The position numbers were made by a program, and so were the translations under genes. A stretch of 64,000 nucleotides of DNA from Rhizobium sp. 16-488-2b (lineage in GTDB: Bacteria; Pseudomonadota; Alphaproteobacteria; Rhizobiales; Rhizobiaceae): contig NZ_JAGHMF010000023.1 in assembly GCF_017741815.1 (NCBI RefSeq), positions 23,905 to 87,904 of the forward strand. The letters run 5' to 3'. The notes beneath the pieces are model-generated. The model was not told the origin of the DNA. It did no database searches and saw only the letters and a list, made by a program, of their open reading frames with translations. Positions 17,721-26,070 of this stretch are shown in pieces (within the stretch, counting starts at the first letter, position 1; every line of letters begins with the position of its first letter).

Positions 17721-17772
17721 CCGGAGCGCGGGATACCCCCATCCCGCCCCAGCGATAACAAGGGAGAACATC

Positions 17773-19200
17773 ATGGACACCGCGATGCTGATTGGATCCC
17801 GCTTCGAAGCGGGCACCGAGATCGAAGAAAACATCCTGAACCCGAAGACCGGCGAGACGGTGCTGAGCCTCGCCGAGGCATCGCTCGGCCAGATCGACGC
17901 CGCCGTAGACGCCGCCGAAAAGGCCTTCTCCGCATGGTCGCAGACGACACCCGGCGAGCGCGCCGGCTATCTGCTGAAAATCGCCGACGCGATCGAGAAG
18001 GACGCCCAAGGCTTCGCGACGCTGGAAGCGCTGAACTGCGGCAAGCCGATCAACGCGGTGCTGAACGACGAGATCCCCGCCATCGTCGATTGCTACCGCT
18101 TCTTCGCCGGCGCGGTGCGCAACCTGCATGGCCCGGTCGCCGGTGAATATCTCCCCGGCCACACCTCGATGATCCGCCGCGACGCCATCGGCATCGTCGG
18201 CTCGATCGCGCCGTGGAACTACCCGCTGATGATGATGGCCTGGAAGCTGGCACCCGCAATCGCAGGCGGCAACACCGTCGTCTTCAAGCCTTCCGAGCAG
18301 ACGCCGCTGACGGCGCTGAAGATGGCGAAGCTCCTCTCCGACATCCTGCCCGAAGGCGTGGTCAACGTCATCCTCGGCCGCGGCGAGAGCGTCGGGAACG
18401 CGCTGATCAACCATCCGAAGATCTCGATGCTGTCGATCACCGGCGATGTCGCGACCGGCAAGAAGGTGCTGCAGGCGGCCGCAAAGACCGTCAAGCGCAC
18501 GCATCTGGAACTCGGCGGCAAGGCCCCGGTCATCGTCTTCGACGACGCCGATATTGACGCGGTTGTGTCAGGCATCCGCACCTTCGGCTACTACAATGCC
18601 GGCCAGGACTGCACCGCAGCCTGCCGCATCTATGCCGACGCCAAGGTCTACGACAAGTTCGTCGCCGACCTCTCCTCGGCGGTCTCCTCGATCAAGTTCA
18701 ACCTTGCCGACGACGCCGAAAACGAGATCGGCCCGCTGATCTCCAAGCGCCAGCGCGACCGCGTCGAAAGCTTCGTCGCCCGCGCCGGCGAGCACAAGCA
18801 CATGGAGATCACGACAGGCGGCAAGACCTCCGGCGACAAGGGCTTCTTCTACACGCCGACGGTGATTGCCGGCGCCACGCAGGAAGACGAGATCGTCCGC
18901 CGCGAGGTCTTCGGCCCCGTCGTCTCGGTCACCCGCTTCACCGATGTCGAGGATGCCGTCACCTGGGCCAACGACAGCGACTATGGCCTGGCCTCGTCGG
19001 TCTGGACCAAGGACATCAGCCGCGGCATGAAGACCGCCGCCCGCCTGCAATATGGCTGCACCTGGATCAACACCCACTTCATGCTGACCAACGAGATGCC
19101 GCATGGCGGCCTGAAGCAATCGGGCTACGGCAAGGACATGTCCGTCTACGCACTGGAAGACTACACCGCCGTTCGCCACGTGATGATCAACCACGGCTGA
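17773..19200 (+). CDS. NAD-dependent aminoaldehyde dehydrogenase (gamma-aminobutyraldehyde dehydrogenase-like)
   Basis: A 475-residue aldehyde dehydrogenase. The general-base Glu is in LELGGKAP (near 246) and the catalytic Cys in NAGQDCTAAC (near 280). PWNYPLMMMAWKLAPAIAGG marks the cofactor-binding region. AGGGAGAAC precedes ATG 17773. As the last gene of a putrescine-type transporter operon, it most likely oxidises 4-aminobutyraldehyde to GABA (inference from family and context). The enzyme that would make the aldehyde from putrescine is not in this window. A strong terminator follows. Confidence 0.92.
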   Translation: MDTAMLIGSRFEAGTEIEENILNPKTGETVLSLAEASLGQIDAAVDAAEKAFSAWSQTTPGERAGYLLKIADAIEKDAQGFATLEALNCGKPINAVLNDEIPAIVDCYRFFAGAVRNLHGPVAGEYLPGHTSMIRRDAIGIVGSIAPWNYPLMMMAWKLAPAIAGGNTVVFKPSEQTPLTALKMAKLLSDILPEGVVNVILGRGESVGNALINHPKISMLSITGDVATGKKVLQAAAKTVKRTHLELGGKAPVIVFDDADIDAVVSGIRTFGYYNAGQDCTAACRIYADAKVYDKFVADLSSAVSSIKFNLADDAENEIGPLISKRQRDRVESFVARAGEHKHMEITTGGKTSGDKGFFYTPTVIAGATQEDEIVRREVFGPVVSVTRFTDVEDAVTWANDSDYGLASSVWTKDISRGMKTAARLQYGCTWINTHFMLTNEMPHGGLKQSGYGKDMSVYALEDYTAVRHVMINHG

Positions 19201-19216
19201 CGCATGCCATGCAGAC

Positions 19217-19254
19217 CGAAAACGCCGCCGTTGGAAACAGCGGCGGCGTTTTCG
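19217..19254 (+). terminator. Terminator of the polyamine operon
   Basis: CGAAAACGCCGCCG pairs with CGGCGGCGTTTTCG around a short loop, giving a long GC-rich stem with A- and T-runs at its base. It could act in both directions between convergent genes. Confidence 0.85.
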
Positions 19255-19270
19255 TCGACGGGGTGACTTG

Positions 19271-19684
19271 TCAGCGCGGCGGCATGGCCTCGAATGTCGG
19301 CAAGGCCGGATCGAGGTGATCCCAGGTGTGGCCGGCGGCGGTCCATGCCACCAGCTGCGGCTTGTAGCGGCTGGGATCGTCGAGGCTTGATGGCGTGACG
19401 ATGAACACATCCGGCATGTCGGGAAATGTCAGATAGACATGCGAGCCACAGGTCGGACAGAAGGCGCGCCGCTTCACCGTGCCGCCATCGCCCACGCTCT
19501 GCCATTGCGATGCCTCACCCTTCAGCGTCACCTCGGCGGCAACGAAGGTCAGGTGCGATTGATGTCCGGTGCCACTGTCGCGCTGGCATTGGCGGCACTG
19601 GCAATCGAGCATGACGACGGGCTCGCCGGCGATCTCGTAGCGCATGGCGCCGCAGGCGCAGCCGCCGGTATAGGATGCGTTCAT
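19271..19684 (-). CDS. GFA-family zinc protein
   Basis: A 137-residue member of the glutathione-dependent formaldehyde-activating (Gfa/CENP-V) fold. The zinc-binding cysteines are seen in GGCACGAMRYE, DCQCRQCQR and FCPTCGSHVY. Most family members outside the true Gfa group have no proven activity. GAGGAG precedes ATG 19684. It is the third gene of an ArsR-AHSA1-GFA operon. Confidence 0.9.
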   Translation of the reverse strand: MNASYTGGCACGAMRYEIAGEPVVMLDCQCRQCQRDSGTGHQSHLTFVAAEVTLKGEASQWQSVGDGGTVKRRAFCPTCGSHVYLTFPDMPDVFIVTPSSLDDPSRYKPQLVAWTAAGHTWDHLDPALPTFEAMPPR

Positions 19685-19709
19685 GACATTCTCCTCCTCT
19701 AGATTCGTC

Positions 19710-20180
19710 TCAATGCAGCGTCCGCGACGCCTCTTCCGCGACCACAGTGTCCAGGCGCTCGACGAGCTTCTTCCAGCCCTCGCTCATGTTGCGATAGGCG
19801 GCATCGTTCTTCGGCAGCACGAAGCCCGAATGCACCAGACGCAACCGCGTGCCCGCTTCCGTTTCGGCAAGGGTGAAGGTGACGATCGTCTCCAGCTTCG
19901 AGCCGTAGCCCTGATTGCTCTCGTGGCCGCCCCTCCAGGCATAGGAGAGCCGCTGCCCTTCCACGACCTCGAGCACCTCGCACCGGATGGTGCCGTCCCA
20001 TTCATCGGCGGGCTTGGTCTGAAATGTGAAACGATTGCCGACGACCGCCTCGAACCCCTTGGGCTCCATCAGCCATCGCCCGATCAGCGCGCCTGAGGTC
20101 AGCGCCTTCCAGACGATCTCCCGTCTATGCGGGAAGACCTCGTCCAGGACGATGGATGACGTGTCGGCATGGTCGGTCAT
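19710..20180 (-). CDS. SRPBCC/AHSA1-domain protein
   Basis: A 156-residue START-like protein of the activator of Hsp90 ATPase (AHSA1) group. Signature stretches are FPHRREIVWKALTSGALIGRW and ETIVTFTLAETEAGTRLRLV, ending with a helix GWKKLVERLDTVV. ATG 20180 overlaps the stop of the ArsR gene by four bases (ATGA), so the two are translated together. ArsR/AHSA1 pairs are common in bacteria; the ligand is unknown. Confidence 0.9.
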   Translation of the reverse strand: MTDHADTSSIVLDEVFPHRREIVWKALTSGALIGRWLMEPKGFEAVVGNRFTFQTKPADEWDGTIRCEVLEVVEGQRLSYAWRGGHESNQGYGSKLETIVTFTLAETEAGTRLRLVHSGFVLPKNDAAYRNMSEGWKKLVERLDTVVAEEASRTLH

Positions 20181-20512
20181 GGGTCGATTTCCTTCAAGAG
20201 GTCCCTCAGATCGGCAAAGCGCTCGCGCCAGAAAACGCCATAATGGCTCATCCAATCCGCCAGCGGCTCCAGGCCGGCCGGTTGCGCCCGATAATAGACA
20301 TTGCGGCCCTCCGGCCGCTCGCTGACGAGGCCCGCCTGTTTCAACGTCTTCACATGCTGCGAGATCGCACCCTGGGTCACATTGCTCGTCCGGGTGAGCT
20401 CCGCCACGGTGATCTCCTCGGCATTGGCGATGCGTTCGAACACCGCCCGCCGCGTGGGGTCGGCAAGCGCGCGCATGACTGTCGTGATGATCTCGGATTC
20501 TGTCATACGCAT
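20177..20512 (-). CDS. ArsR-family transcriptional regulator
   Basis: A 111-residue winged-helix repressor. The recognition region reads TVAELTRTSNVTQGAISQHV, then LKQAGLVSERPEGRNVYYRA. No metal-binding Cys cluster is present, so it is probably not a metal sensor. It heads an operon with the AHSA1 and GFA genes. The upstream DNA (20513-20560) is AT-rich with repeated AATCA words that could hold its operator. Confidence 0.92.
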   Translation of the reverse strand: MRMTESEIITTVMRALADPTRRAVFERIANAEEITVAELTRTSNVTQGAISQHVKTLKQAGLVSERPEGRNVYYRAQPAGLEPLADWMSHYGVFWRERFADLRDLLKEIDP

Positions 20513-20623
20513 TCAATAGCAATCACTAATCAATCAGTCAATACTAATCGATTTCAGATAATGACTACAATGCGCCGCGAAACCCGCAACGCCCCAAAAC
20601 GTCACCGCTATCTCATTGGATAT

Positions 20624-20648
20624 GGAACCTTTTTCGCTCTGGCGCGTC
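20624..20648 (+). promoter_or_regulatory. Possible EcfG-type (general stress sigma factor) promoter
   Basis: GGAAC (20624-20628), a 16-nt spacer and CGTC (20645-20648) match the alphaproteobacterial stress consensus GGAAC-N16/17-CGTT with one mismatch. The DUF1328 start codon is ~30 bp downstream. Confidence 0.5.
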
Positions 20649-20679
20649 TTCTATGGGACCAACTAGAAGGAACGCCTCC

Positions 20680-20853
20680 ATGCTGAAATGGGCTCTTATC
20701 TTTTTCGTGATTTCGCTGATTGCGGGCTTCTTCGGCTTTTCCGGGATTTCCGCGGCGACGGCGACGATCGCGCGCGTTCTCTTCGGTATCGCGCTGATCA
20801 TCTTCGTGATCTTCCTGGTGCTCGCGCTGCTGGCCGGGCAGGCAATATTCTAG
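20680..20853 (+). CDS. DUF1328 small membrane protein
   Basis: A 57-residue, almost wholly hydrophobic protein with two membrane helices (MLKWALIFFVISLIAGFFGF and RVLFGIALIIFVIFLVLALL). It matches the DUF1328/UPF0391 family in size and sequence. AGAAGGAA precedes ATG 20680. Family members are often stress-induced, which fits the EcfG-like promoter just upstream. Confidence 0.9.
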   Translation: MLKWALIFFVISLIAGFFGFSGISAATATIARVLFGIALIIFVIFLVLALLAGQAIF

Positions 20854-20862
20854 GAAGCCGAT

Positions 20863-22071
20863 CTATAGTCCGGTCTTGACTGAAAACAGCGATACGGGAT
20901 CGGCGACGCCCTTGAGCGATACCGGTTCCAGCGCCTCGAAATCCATCTCCGACATCTCGTCTGTGGCGGCATCATGCGTTCCGCCGCAGACAAGCACCTG
21001 CGAAGGTGCGGCGACCGAAGCGATCCGCGCCGCCAGATTGACCGTGTGGCCGAAAATGTCGCCGTCGCGCGGCACCACCTGACCGGTCGCAACACCCACC
21101 CTCACCTCCGGCAGCTGATGCGCAGCACTTTCGGCGACGAGCGACAGTGACGCCTTCAACGCCGCCTCCGCATCCGGAAACAGCATCATCACCCCGTCGC
21201 CCAGCGGCTTGACGATCCGCCCGCCGGCAAGATTGGCGAGACGCTGCGCCAGCGCCTCGAAGCTCGCCGCCTTCTCGGCCGCCCTGACATCGCCGATATC
21301 GCGCGTCAGTGCCGTGAAGCCGGTGAGATCGGCGAAGGCCACCGCCGGCAGCGCCTGATCACCCTCGGCGTCGATGCCAAGCCCGCGCAGGGCGTCCTGC
21401 AGCCGCCCGACCACATTGTCGAACACCGCCTCCTCGAGCATCCGCCGCTGCAGCAGGAAGAGCATGCGGATGCCGATGCGCTGCAGCGAAAGCCGCGTGG
21501 CCGCGCCCGCCGCGAGCACCTCGCGATGGCTGAGGCCGGCGGCCAGCATCGGCTCTTCCACCTCGGCGCGGAAGAGATCGCGCATCGTATCCACGCAGCG
21601 CCGCATCGACTGGCCGAAGACCCTCAGCACCCGCTGCATGCCATCGTCTGAAGCGCCGAGCCCGGTGCATTCGGTGATCAGCCGGATGAACTCCTCGTCA
21701 TCCTCCCGCAGCGCCCGCTTCGGCGACATCGGCGAAAGCCCGGCGCTGGAATGCAGCGCGTTGAGGCGCCCGAGATCAAGCGAGGCATCGGCGAGCGCTT
21801 CCGCGAGCGAAATATCCGACATGGTGACCGGTTCGAACATCAACTGGCTGGCGAAATCGAGCGAGACGATCTGTTGGCGCAGACCGGTGGCGAGCGTCTC
21901 CATCGCGATGCCGGCGGCATTCAGCGCCAGCACCAGCCGCAGCCGGCTGACATCGCTCGCCGCATAGCCCTCCGGCCCGGCCTCGATGATCTGAAGCCGC
22001 GCCACGGCGTCCAGCTGCTCCGCATCGCAACCGGCAAGCGCCGCCAATCTCTCGCGCGACAACGACCCCAT
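20863..22071 (-). CDS. Class III adenylate/guanylate cyclase with MerR-like N-terminus
   Basis: A 402-residue protein. Residues ~4-60 resemble a MerR-type winged helix (LSRERLAALAGCDAEQLDAV, then YAASDVSRLRLVLALNAAGI). A helical middle follows. Residues ~230-395 form a class III cyclase domain: first metal Asp in DLTGFTAL, Lys/second Asp in KPLGDGVMMLF, and VNLAARIA. It probably makes cAMP; no membrane helix is seen, so it is cytosolic. Start ATG 22071 has a GGGGG ribosome site. Confidence 0.85.
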   Translation of the reverse strand: MGSLSRERLAALAGCDAEQLDAVARLQIIEAGPEGYAASDVSRLRLVLALNAAGIAMETLATGLRQQIVSLDFASQLMFEPVTMSDISLAEALADASLDLGRLNALHSSAGLSPMSPKRALREDDEEFIRLITECTGLGASDDGMQRVLRVFGQSMRRCVDTMRDLFRAEVEEPMLAAGLSHREVLAAGAATRLSLQRIGIRMLFLLQRRMLEEAVFDNVVGRLQDALRGLGIDAEGDQALPAVAFADLTGFTALTRDIGDVRAAEKAASFEALAQRLANLAGGRIVKPLGDGVMMLFPDAEAALKASLSLVAESAAHQLPEVRVGVATGQVVPRDGDIFGHTVNLAARIASVAAPSQVLVCGGTHDAATDEMSEMDFEALEPVSLKGVADPVSLFSVKTGL

Positions 22072-22151
22072 GAAGCCCCCAAAACAACCCCAGGTGAAGA
22101 AAACCCCTCTTACACCAGATTGCCAAACGGCTCTATCGCGCGCGCCTACCT

Positions 22152-22841
22152 CTAAAGGAGGCTTGCGCCGACATTGATGGCGAGCGCCAGGATGGTCGTA
22201 TTGAACAGAAACGACAGCACCGAATGCAGCAGCGTCAGCTTGCGCATGACAGTCGAGCTCGTCGCCACATCCGCCGTCTGCGAGGCGACGCCGATCGTGA
22301 AGGAGTAGTAGAGGAAGTCCCAGTAGACGGGCTCGTCCAGCCCCTCGGGGAACTTCAGCCCGTCTCCCTTGACGCCGTCGCCATCATCGTCGCCGCCATA
22401 GAAGCGGTGCGCGTAATGCACGGTAAACAGCGTGTGCAGGAACACCCAGGAGATCAGAATGGTGACAACGGCCGCCAGTGCCCGACCGAGCGCGACGCTG
22501 GGCGCCGCCTCGTTGACCTGATGCAACTCGAGCCCGATGCCAGCGATGCTGGCAAGGGCGGCCGAGATCGACAGGAACAACAGAAGCGAGTCCGAGAAAT
22601 CGAGATCCGCCGAGCGCTTGCGGATCGTCGCCACGCTCGCCTTCAACATCCGCCGCCATGTGGCGACGATGAACATCACTGCAGCCACGTTCCAGCCGGC
22701 CAACAGGTTGCGTGCCGTCACCTCGCGCGTCGTCAGAAGCAGGAAGACCGCGAGGCCGACAAGCACCGCGATCACGAAGATCGCGTGCTTGCGCAGCAAC
22801 CGAAGGGGACGGCCGCTGCCGCCAGACGTAACCTCTGCCAT
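22152..22841 (-). CDS. DUF1345 membrane protein
   Basis: A 229-residue protein with about five membrane helices, including FVIAVLVGLAVFLLL and LLFLSISAALASIAGIGLEL. The region HTLFTVHYAHRFYGG and the motif DFLYYSFTIGVASQTADV are typical of DUF1345. ATG 22841 has GGAG upstream; a TTG three bases earlier is less likely. The function is unknown. Confidence 0.88.
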   Translation of the reverse strand: MAEVTSGGSGRPLRLLRKHAIFVIAVLVGLAVFLLLTTREVTARNLLAGWNVAAVMFIVATWRRMLKASVATIRKRSADLDFSDSLLLFLSISAALASIAGIGLELHQVNEAAPSVALGRALAAVVTILISWVFLHTLFTVHYAHRFYGGDDDGDGVKGDGLKFPEGLDEPVYWDFLYYSFTIGVASQTADVATSSTVMRKLTLLHSVLSFLFNTTILALAINVGASLL

Positions 22842-22906
22842 CAAATGCTCCGCCGCTGCGAGATCACCAACGATATCAGCTTGATACCGGCAAGAGCAAT
22901 ATGGCC

Positions 22907-23638
22907 TCAGCCGGTCCAGCCGCCATCGACCACATGGATCTGGCCTGTCGTGAACCCGGCCTCGTCGCCGGCGAGATAGGTGACCAGCGCCGCGATCTCC
23001 TCGGCTGTTGCGATACGGCCCATCGGCTGGCGGGCGATGAAGTCGCTGAGCGCCTTGTCGTAATCGCCGGTGGCGCGCAGCCGCTCGTGCAGCGAGGGGC
23101 TGTCGACGGTCCCCGGGCAGATGGCGTTGGCGCGGATGCCCTTGGCGACGAAATCGGACGCGATCGACTTGGTGAGCCCGATCACGGCCGCTTTCGATGC
23201 GCTATAGGCAAAGCGGTTTGGCACGCCCTTCACGCTGGAGGCGACCGACGCCATGTTGACGATCGAGCCCTTGCCCTTGTCGAGCATGCCGGGAAGGAAG
23301 GTGCGGCAGGTCGTATACATCGCCTTGGCGTTGAGGTTGAAGGAGAAGTCCCAGTCCTTCTCCTCGCAATCGAGGATCGAGCCGGCATGCACGAAACCGG
23401 CGCAATTGAAGAGCACGTCGATCGGCCCGATCTCGTCTGCGAAGGCGCGCACGGCGTTTCCATCGAGCACGTCGAGAACCGTGGTCGTCGCGCCGGCGAG
23501 CGTCGAAAGCGACGCCTGGTTGATGTCGGTGGCGTAAACATGGGCGCCGAGCGAAATGAAACGCTCCGCACTGGCGCGTCCGATCCCCTGACCGGCCGCC
23601 GTGACGACGACCTTCTTGCCTTCCAGACCGTGGCTCAT
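22907..23638 (-). CDS. SDR oxidoreductase, 2-keto-3-deoxy-L-fuconate dehydrogenase-like
   Basis: A 243-residue short-chain dehydrogenase. Its cofactor motif is TAAGQGIG (about residues 14-21); NCAGFVHAG, the catalytic Ser in NMASVASS and YSASK follow. Stretches such as NCAGFVHAG, SVKGVPNRFAYSASK and AICPGTVDSPSL closely resemble, from memory, the Xanthomonas 2-keto-3-deoxy-L-fuconate dehydrogenase; human BDH2 is a more distant relative. GGGAGGA precedes ATG 23638. It is divergent from an amidohydrolase of the lactonase type, which supports a role in sugar-acid oxidation. Confidence 0.82.
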   Translation of the reverse strand: MSHGLEGKKVVVTAAGQGIGRASAERFISLGAHVYATDINQASLSTLAGATTTVLDVLDGNAVRAFADEIGPIDVLFNCAGFVHAGSILDCEEKDWDFSFNLNAKAMYTTCRTFLPGMLDKGKGSIVNMASVASSVKGVPNRFAYSASKAAVIGLTKSIASDFVAKGIRANAICPGTVDSPSLHERLRATGDYDKALSDFIARQPMGRIATAEEIAALVTYLAGDEAGFTTGQIHVVDGGWTG

Positions 23639-23826
23639 AATTCCTCCCGTTATGCGTGGCGCTTGCGGCGCATTCATTCATATGCAAACATTATATTCAT
23701 TATGTCGTCAATCACATTGTCCGACGCCGGACGCTGACACGGGTGGGAGGCCCGCGTCACGCATAGAAAATTCCGACGAAGGACGAGAGGAAGGCAAGAA
23801 AGCCTGCATGAAGGGGGAGGAACCGC

Positions 23827-24666
23827 ATGCTCTTCGACACACATCTGCACGTCATCGACCGCAATCGCCTGCACTATCCTTGGCTCCCCGACGTGCCGGA
23901 TCTGAACCGCGACAGCCTCTACGAGCACTATGCGCGCGACGCGCTTCGCTGCGGCATCACCAATGTGCTGCACATGGAAGTCGATGTATCAGGTGATGCG
24001 ATCGAACAGGAAACGGCCTTCATCAAGGAGATCGCCGAAAGGCCTAAAAGCCTCGTGCGCGGCGCCATCGCCGCCTGTCGTCCGGAAGAAGACGGCTTTC
24101 CGGCCTATCTCGAACGCTGCCTCGCCGACCCCTTCATCAAGGGCTTCCGCCGCGTGCTGCATGTGGCACCCGACGACACATCCGAGCGGCCGCTGTTTCG
24201 CGAGAACGTCGCGCGGCTGGCCGATACCCGGCTAACCTTCGATCTCTGTGTCTTCCCGCATCAGTTCGAACGCATTCTCGATCTTGTCGACCTCAACCCC
24301 GATGTCCGCTTCATCCTCGACCACTGCGCCAATCCGCCGATCAAGTCAGGCATGAGCGCCGTCTGGCATCGCGGCATCACCGAATTCTCCCGCCGCCCAA
24401 ACGTCACCGCCAAGATCTCCGGCGTCATCGCCTATGGCGATCTCGAACGCTGGTCCGTCGACAGCCTGCGCCCCTATGTGGAGCACACGATCGAAAGCTT
24501 TGGCTGGGATCGCGTCGTCTGGGGCAGCGACTGGCCCGTGTGCACGCTCGGCGGCGGCCTGACGCCCTGGGTGGCGGCCACGCACGCGCTGACATCAGGC
24601 TGCAGCGCCGAGGAGCGCGACAAGCTGTATCAGGGCAATGCCAAACGGATCTGGGCGGTCGACTGA
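23827..24666 (+). CDS. Amidohydrolase-family protein (probable sugar lactonase)
   Basis: A 279-residue TIM-barrel amidohydrolase. It has the DTHLHVID metal motif at residues 4-11, an internal His in FILDHCANPP (near 160), and GSDWPVC (near 235) carrying the conserved Asp. This is the amidohydrolase-2 layout seen in L-fuconolactonase and L-rhamnonolactonase. GGGGGAGGAA precedes ATG 23827. Its neighbour is a 2-keto-3-deoxy-L-fuconate dehydrogenase-like SDR, so an L-fucono- or related lactone is a reasonable substrate (inference). Confidence 0.8.
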   Translation: MLFDTHLHVIDRNRLHYPWLPDVPDLNRDSLYEHYARDALRCGITNVLHMEVDVSGDAIEQETAFIKEIAERPKSLVRGAIAACRPEEDGFPAYLERCLADPFIKGFRRVLHVAPDDTSERPLFRENVARLADTRLTFDLCVFPHQFERILDLVDLNPDVRFILDHCANPPIKSGMSAVWHRGITEFSRRPNVTAKISGVIAYGDLERWSVDSLRPYVEHTIESFGWDRVVWGSDWPVCTLGGGLTPWVAATHALTSGCSAEERDKLYQGNAKRIWAVD

Positions 24667-24691
24667 ACGCAGTTCGATATCCCCCAACAAA

Positions 24692-24720
24692 AAAGGGCGG
24701 CGCCACCGGCACCGCCCTTT
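24692..24720. terminator. Bidirectional terminator between amidohydrolase and tal
   Basis: AAAGGGCGG pairs with CCGCCCTTT, with an inner GCC/GGC stem. There is an A-run before it and a short T-run after it. It separates two convergent genes. Confidence 0.85.
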
Positions 24721-24745
24721 CCTCATTCAAGTGCCCGCAAAGCCC

Positions 24746-25711
24746 TTAGGCAGCCGCGAGCTGCAGTTCCTTGGTGACCATGGCGCGCAGCGTGCCGAGG
24801 TCCTTGGCGAAGGCGCGGATGCCTTCGGCGAGCTTTTCGGTCGCCATGGCGTCTTCGTTCATCATCCAGCGGAAGGTCTTCTCGTCGACGGCGATCTTGG
24901 AGATCGGCTTGGCACCTTCCGGCGACAGCTTGCGCTCCAGCTTGCCCTGGTCGTTGGAGAGTTCGTCGAGCAGGTTCGGCGCGATCGTCAGGCGGTCGCA
25001 ACCGGCCAGTGCTTCGATCTCGCCGGCCGAGCGGAACGAGGCGCCCATGACGATCGTCTTGATGTCGTTGGCCTTGTAGTAGTTGTAGATCTCGCGAACG
25101 GAGAGTACGCCCGGATCTTCCTCAGGCGTGAAGTCCTTGCCGGTCGACTTCTTGTACCAGTCGAGGATACGGCCGACGAAGGGCGAGATGAGGAATGCCT
25201 TGGCGTCGGCGCAAGCGATCGCCTGTGCCTGCGAGAACAAAAGCGTCAGGTTGCAGTCGATGCCTTCCTTCTGCAGGATTTCGGCGGCGCGAATGCCTTC
25301 CCAGGTGGAAGCGAGCTTGATCAGGATGCGATCCTTCTCGATGCCGCGTTCCTTGTAGCCGGCGATGATGCCGTGAGCCTTTTCGACCGATGCCTTGGTG
25401 TCGAAGGAGAGGTCGGCGTCGACTTCGGTCGAGACGCGGCCGGGAACGAGCTTGGAGAGCGCTGCACCGACGGAAACGGCGAGACGGTCGGCAACGGCGG
25501 AAGCAACGGCTTCGGAATTGCCGCCCTGCTTCTTGCCCCAGGAAACGGCTTCCTTGATCGCGTCGGCGAACATCGGCGTGCCGAGTGCCTTCAAAACGAT
25601 GCTCGGGTTGGTCGTGCAATCGACCGGCTTCAGGCGGGCAACGGCTTCGATGTCACCGGTGTCGGCGACGACGGTGGTGATCTCGCGGAGTTGGTCAAGC
25701 TTGGATGTCAT
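24746..25711 (-). CDS. tal: Transaldolase
   Basis: A 321-residue transaldolase of the TalB size class. The Schiff-base lysine is Lys132 in RILIKLASTWEG, the same number as in Escherichia coli TalB, and the N-terminus reads SKLDQLREITTVVADTGD. It transfers a dihydroxyacetone unit between sedoheptulose-7-phosphate and glyceraldehyde-3-phosphate in the pentose phosphate pathway. AAGGA lies nine bases before ATG 25711. An EcfG-type promoter sequence lies ~140 bp upstream, suggesting induction by general stress. Confidence 0.97.
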   Translation of the reverse strand: MTSKLDQLREITTVVADTGDIEAVARLKPVDCTTNPSIVLKALGTPMFADAIKEAVSWGKKQGGNSEAVASAVADRLAVSVGAALSKLVPGRVSTEVDADLSFDTKASVEKAHGIIAGYKERGIEKDRILIKLASTWEGIRAAEILQKEGIDCNLTLLFSQAQAIACADAKAFLISPFVGRILDWYKKSTGKDFTPEEDPGVLSVREIYNYYKANDIKTIVMGASFRSAGEIEALAGCDRLTIAPNLLDELSNDQGKLERKLSPEGAKPISKIAVDEKTFRWMMNEDAMATEKLAEGIRAFAKDLGTLRAMVTKELQLAAA

Positions 25712-25847
25712 GGTCGCGTGTCCTTTTGACTTGAGCTGCGAGCCGGAGCACTTGAGGCCCGGCGAATGAGGTGATCTACGGATTGCCCGTACTGTCTTTG
25801 AAGTCGCTGTCTGTGAAATCGTGCCCGCGCGTTTGGCTTACATCATA

Positions 25848-25873
25848 AACGTCGGCGAGTACCCCATCGTTCC
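25848..25873 (-). promoter_or_regulatory. EcfG-type promoter upstream of tal
   Basis: On the minus strand GGAAC (25873-25869), a 17-nt spacer and CGTT (25851-25848) match the alphaproteobacterial general-stress consensus exactly. It points at tal. The identification rests on sequence match only. Confidence 0.65.
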
Positions 25874-26017
25874 CGTCTCGGGCTGCCGCAACGAAGACGT
25901 CCAAGGGCAATCGAGCCCCGGCGCAAGACCGCTGCGATTTGCCATATGCCCGCACAGTGCCTCCTACAATGGACGGAACGACCAGTTGCCAAGACTATCG
26001 CTATTCCGGGGCCATAA

Positions 26018-26057
26018 TGTCAAGGACATTTGTGCATTTCAATTGACATAAGTGTCA
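26018..26057. promoter_or_regulatory. Possible operator of the SorC-type regulator
   Basis: Two short palindromes lie 15 bp apart: TGTC-AAG-GACA (26018-26028) and TGACA-TAAG-TGTCA (26044-26057). The second overlaps the -35 box of the predicted promoter. Autoregulation is inferred. Confidence 0.4.
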
Positions 26058-26070
26058 CACCGGTCATTAT
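26043..26070 (+). promoter_or_regulatory. Putative promoter of the SorC-type regulator
   Basis: TTGACA (26043-26048), a 16-nt spacer and CATTAT (26065-26070) form a plausible sigma-70-type promoter ~60 bp before the gene. Confidence 0.5.

Noticed and set aside
17773..19200. Assignment as betaine-aldehyde dehydrogenase (betB)
   Set aside because: Sequence motifs allow it, but no choline dehydrogenase or betI neighbour is present; the polyamine-type transporter operon favours aminobutyraldehyde.
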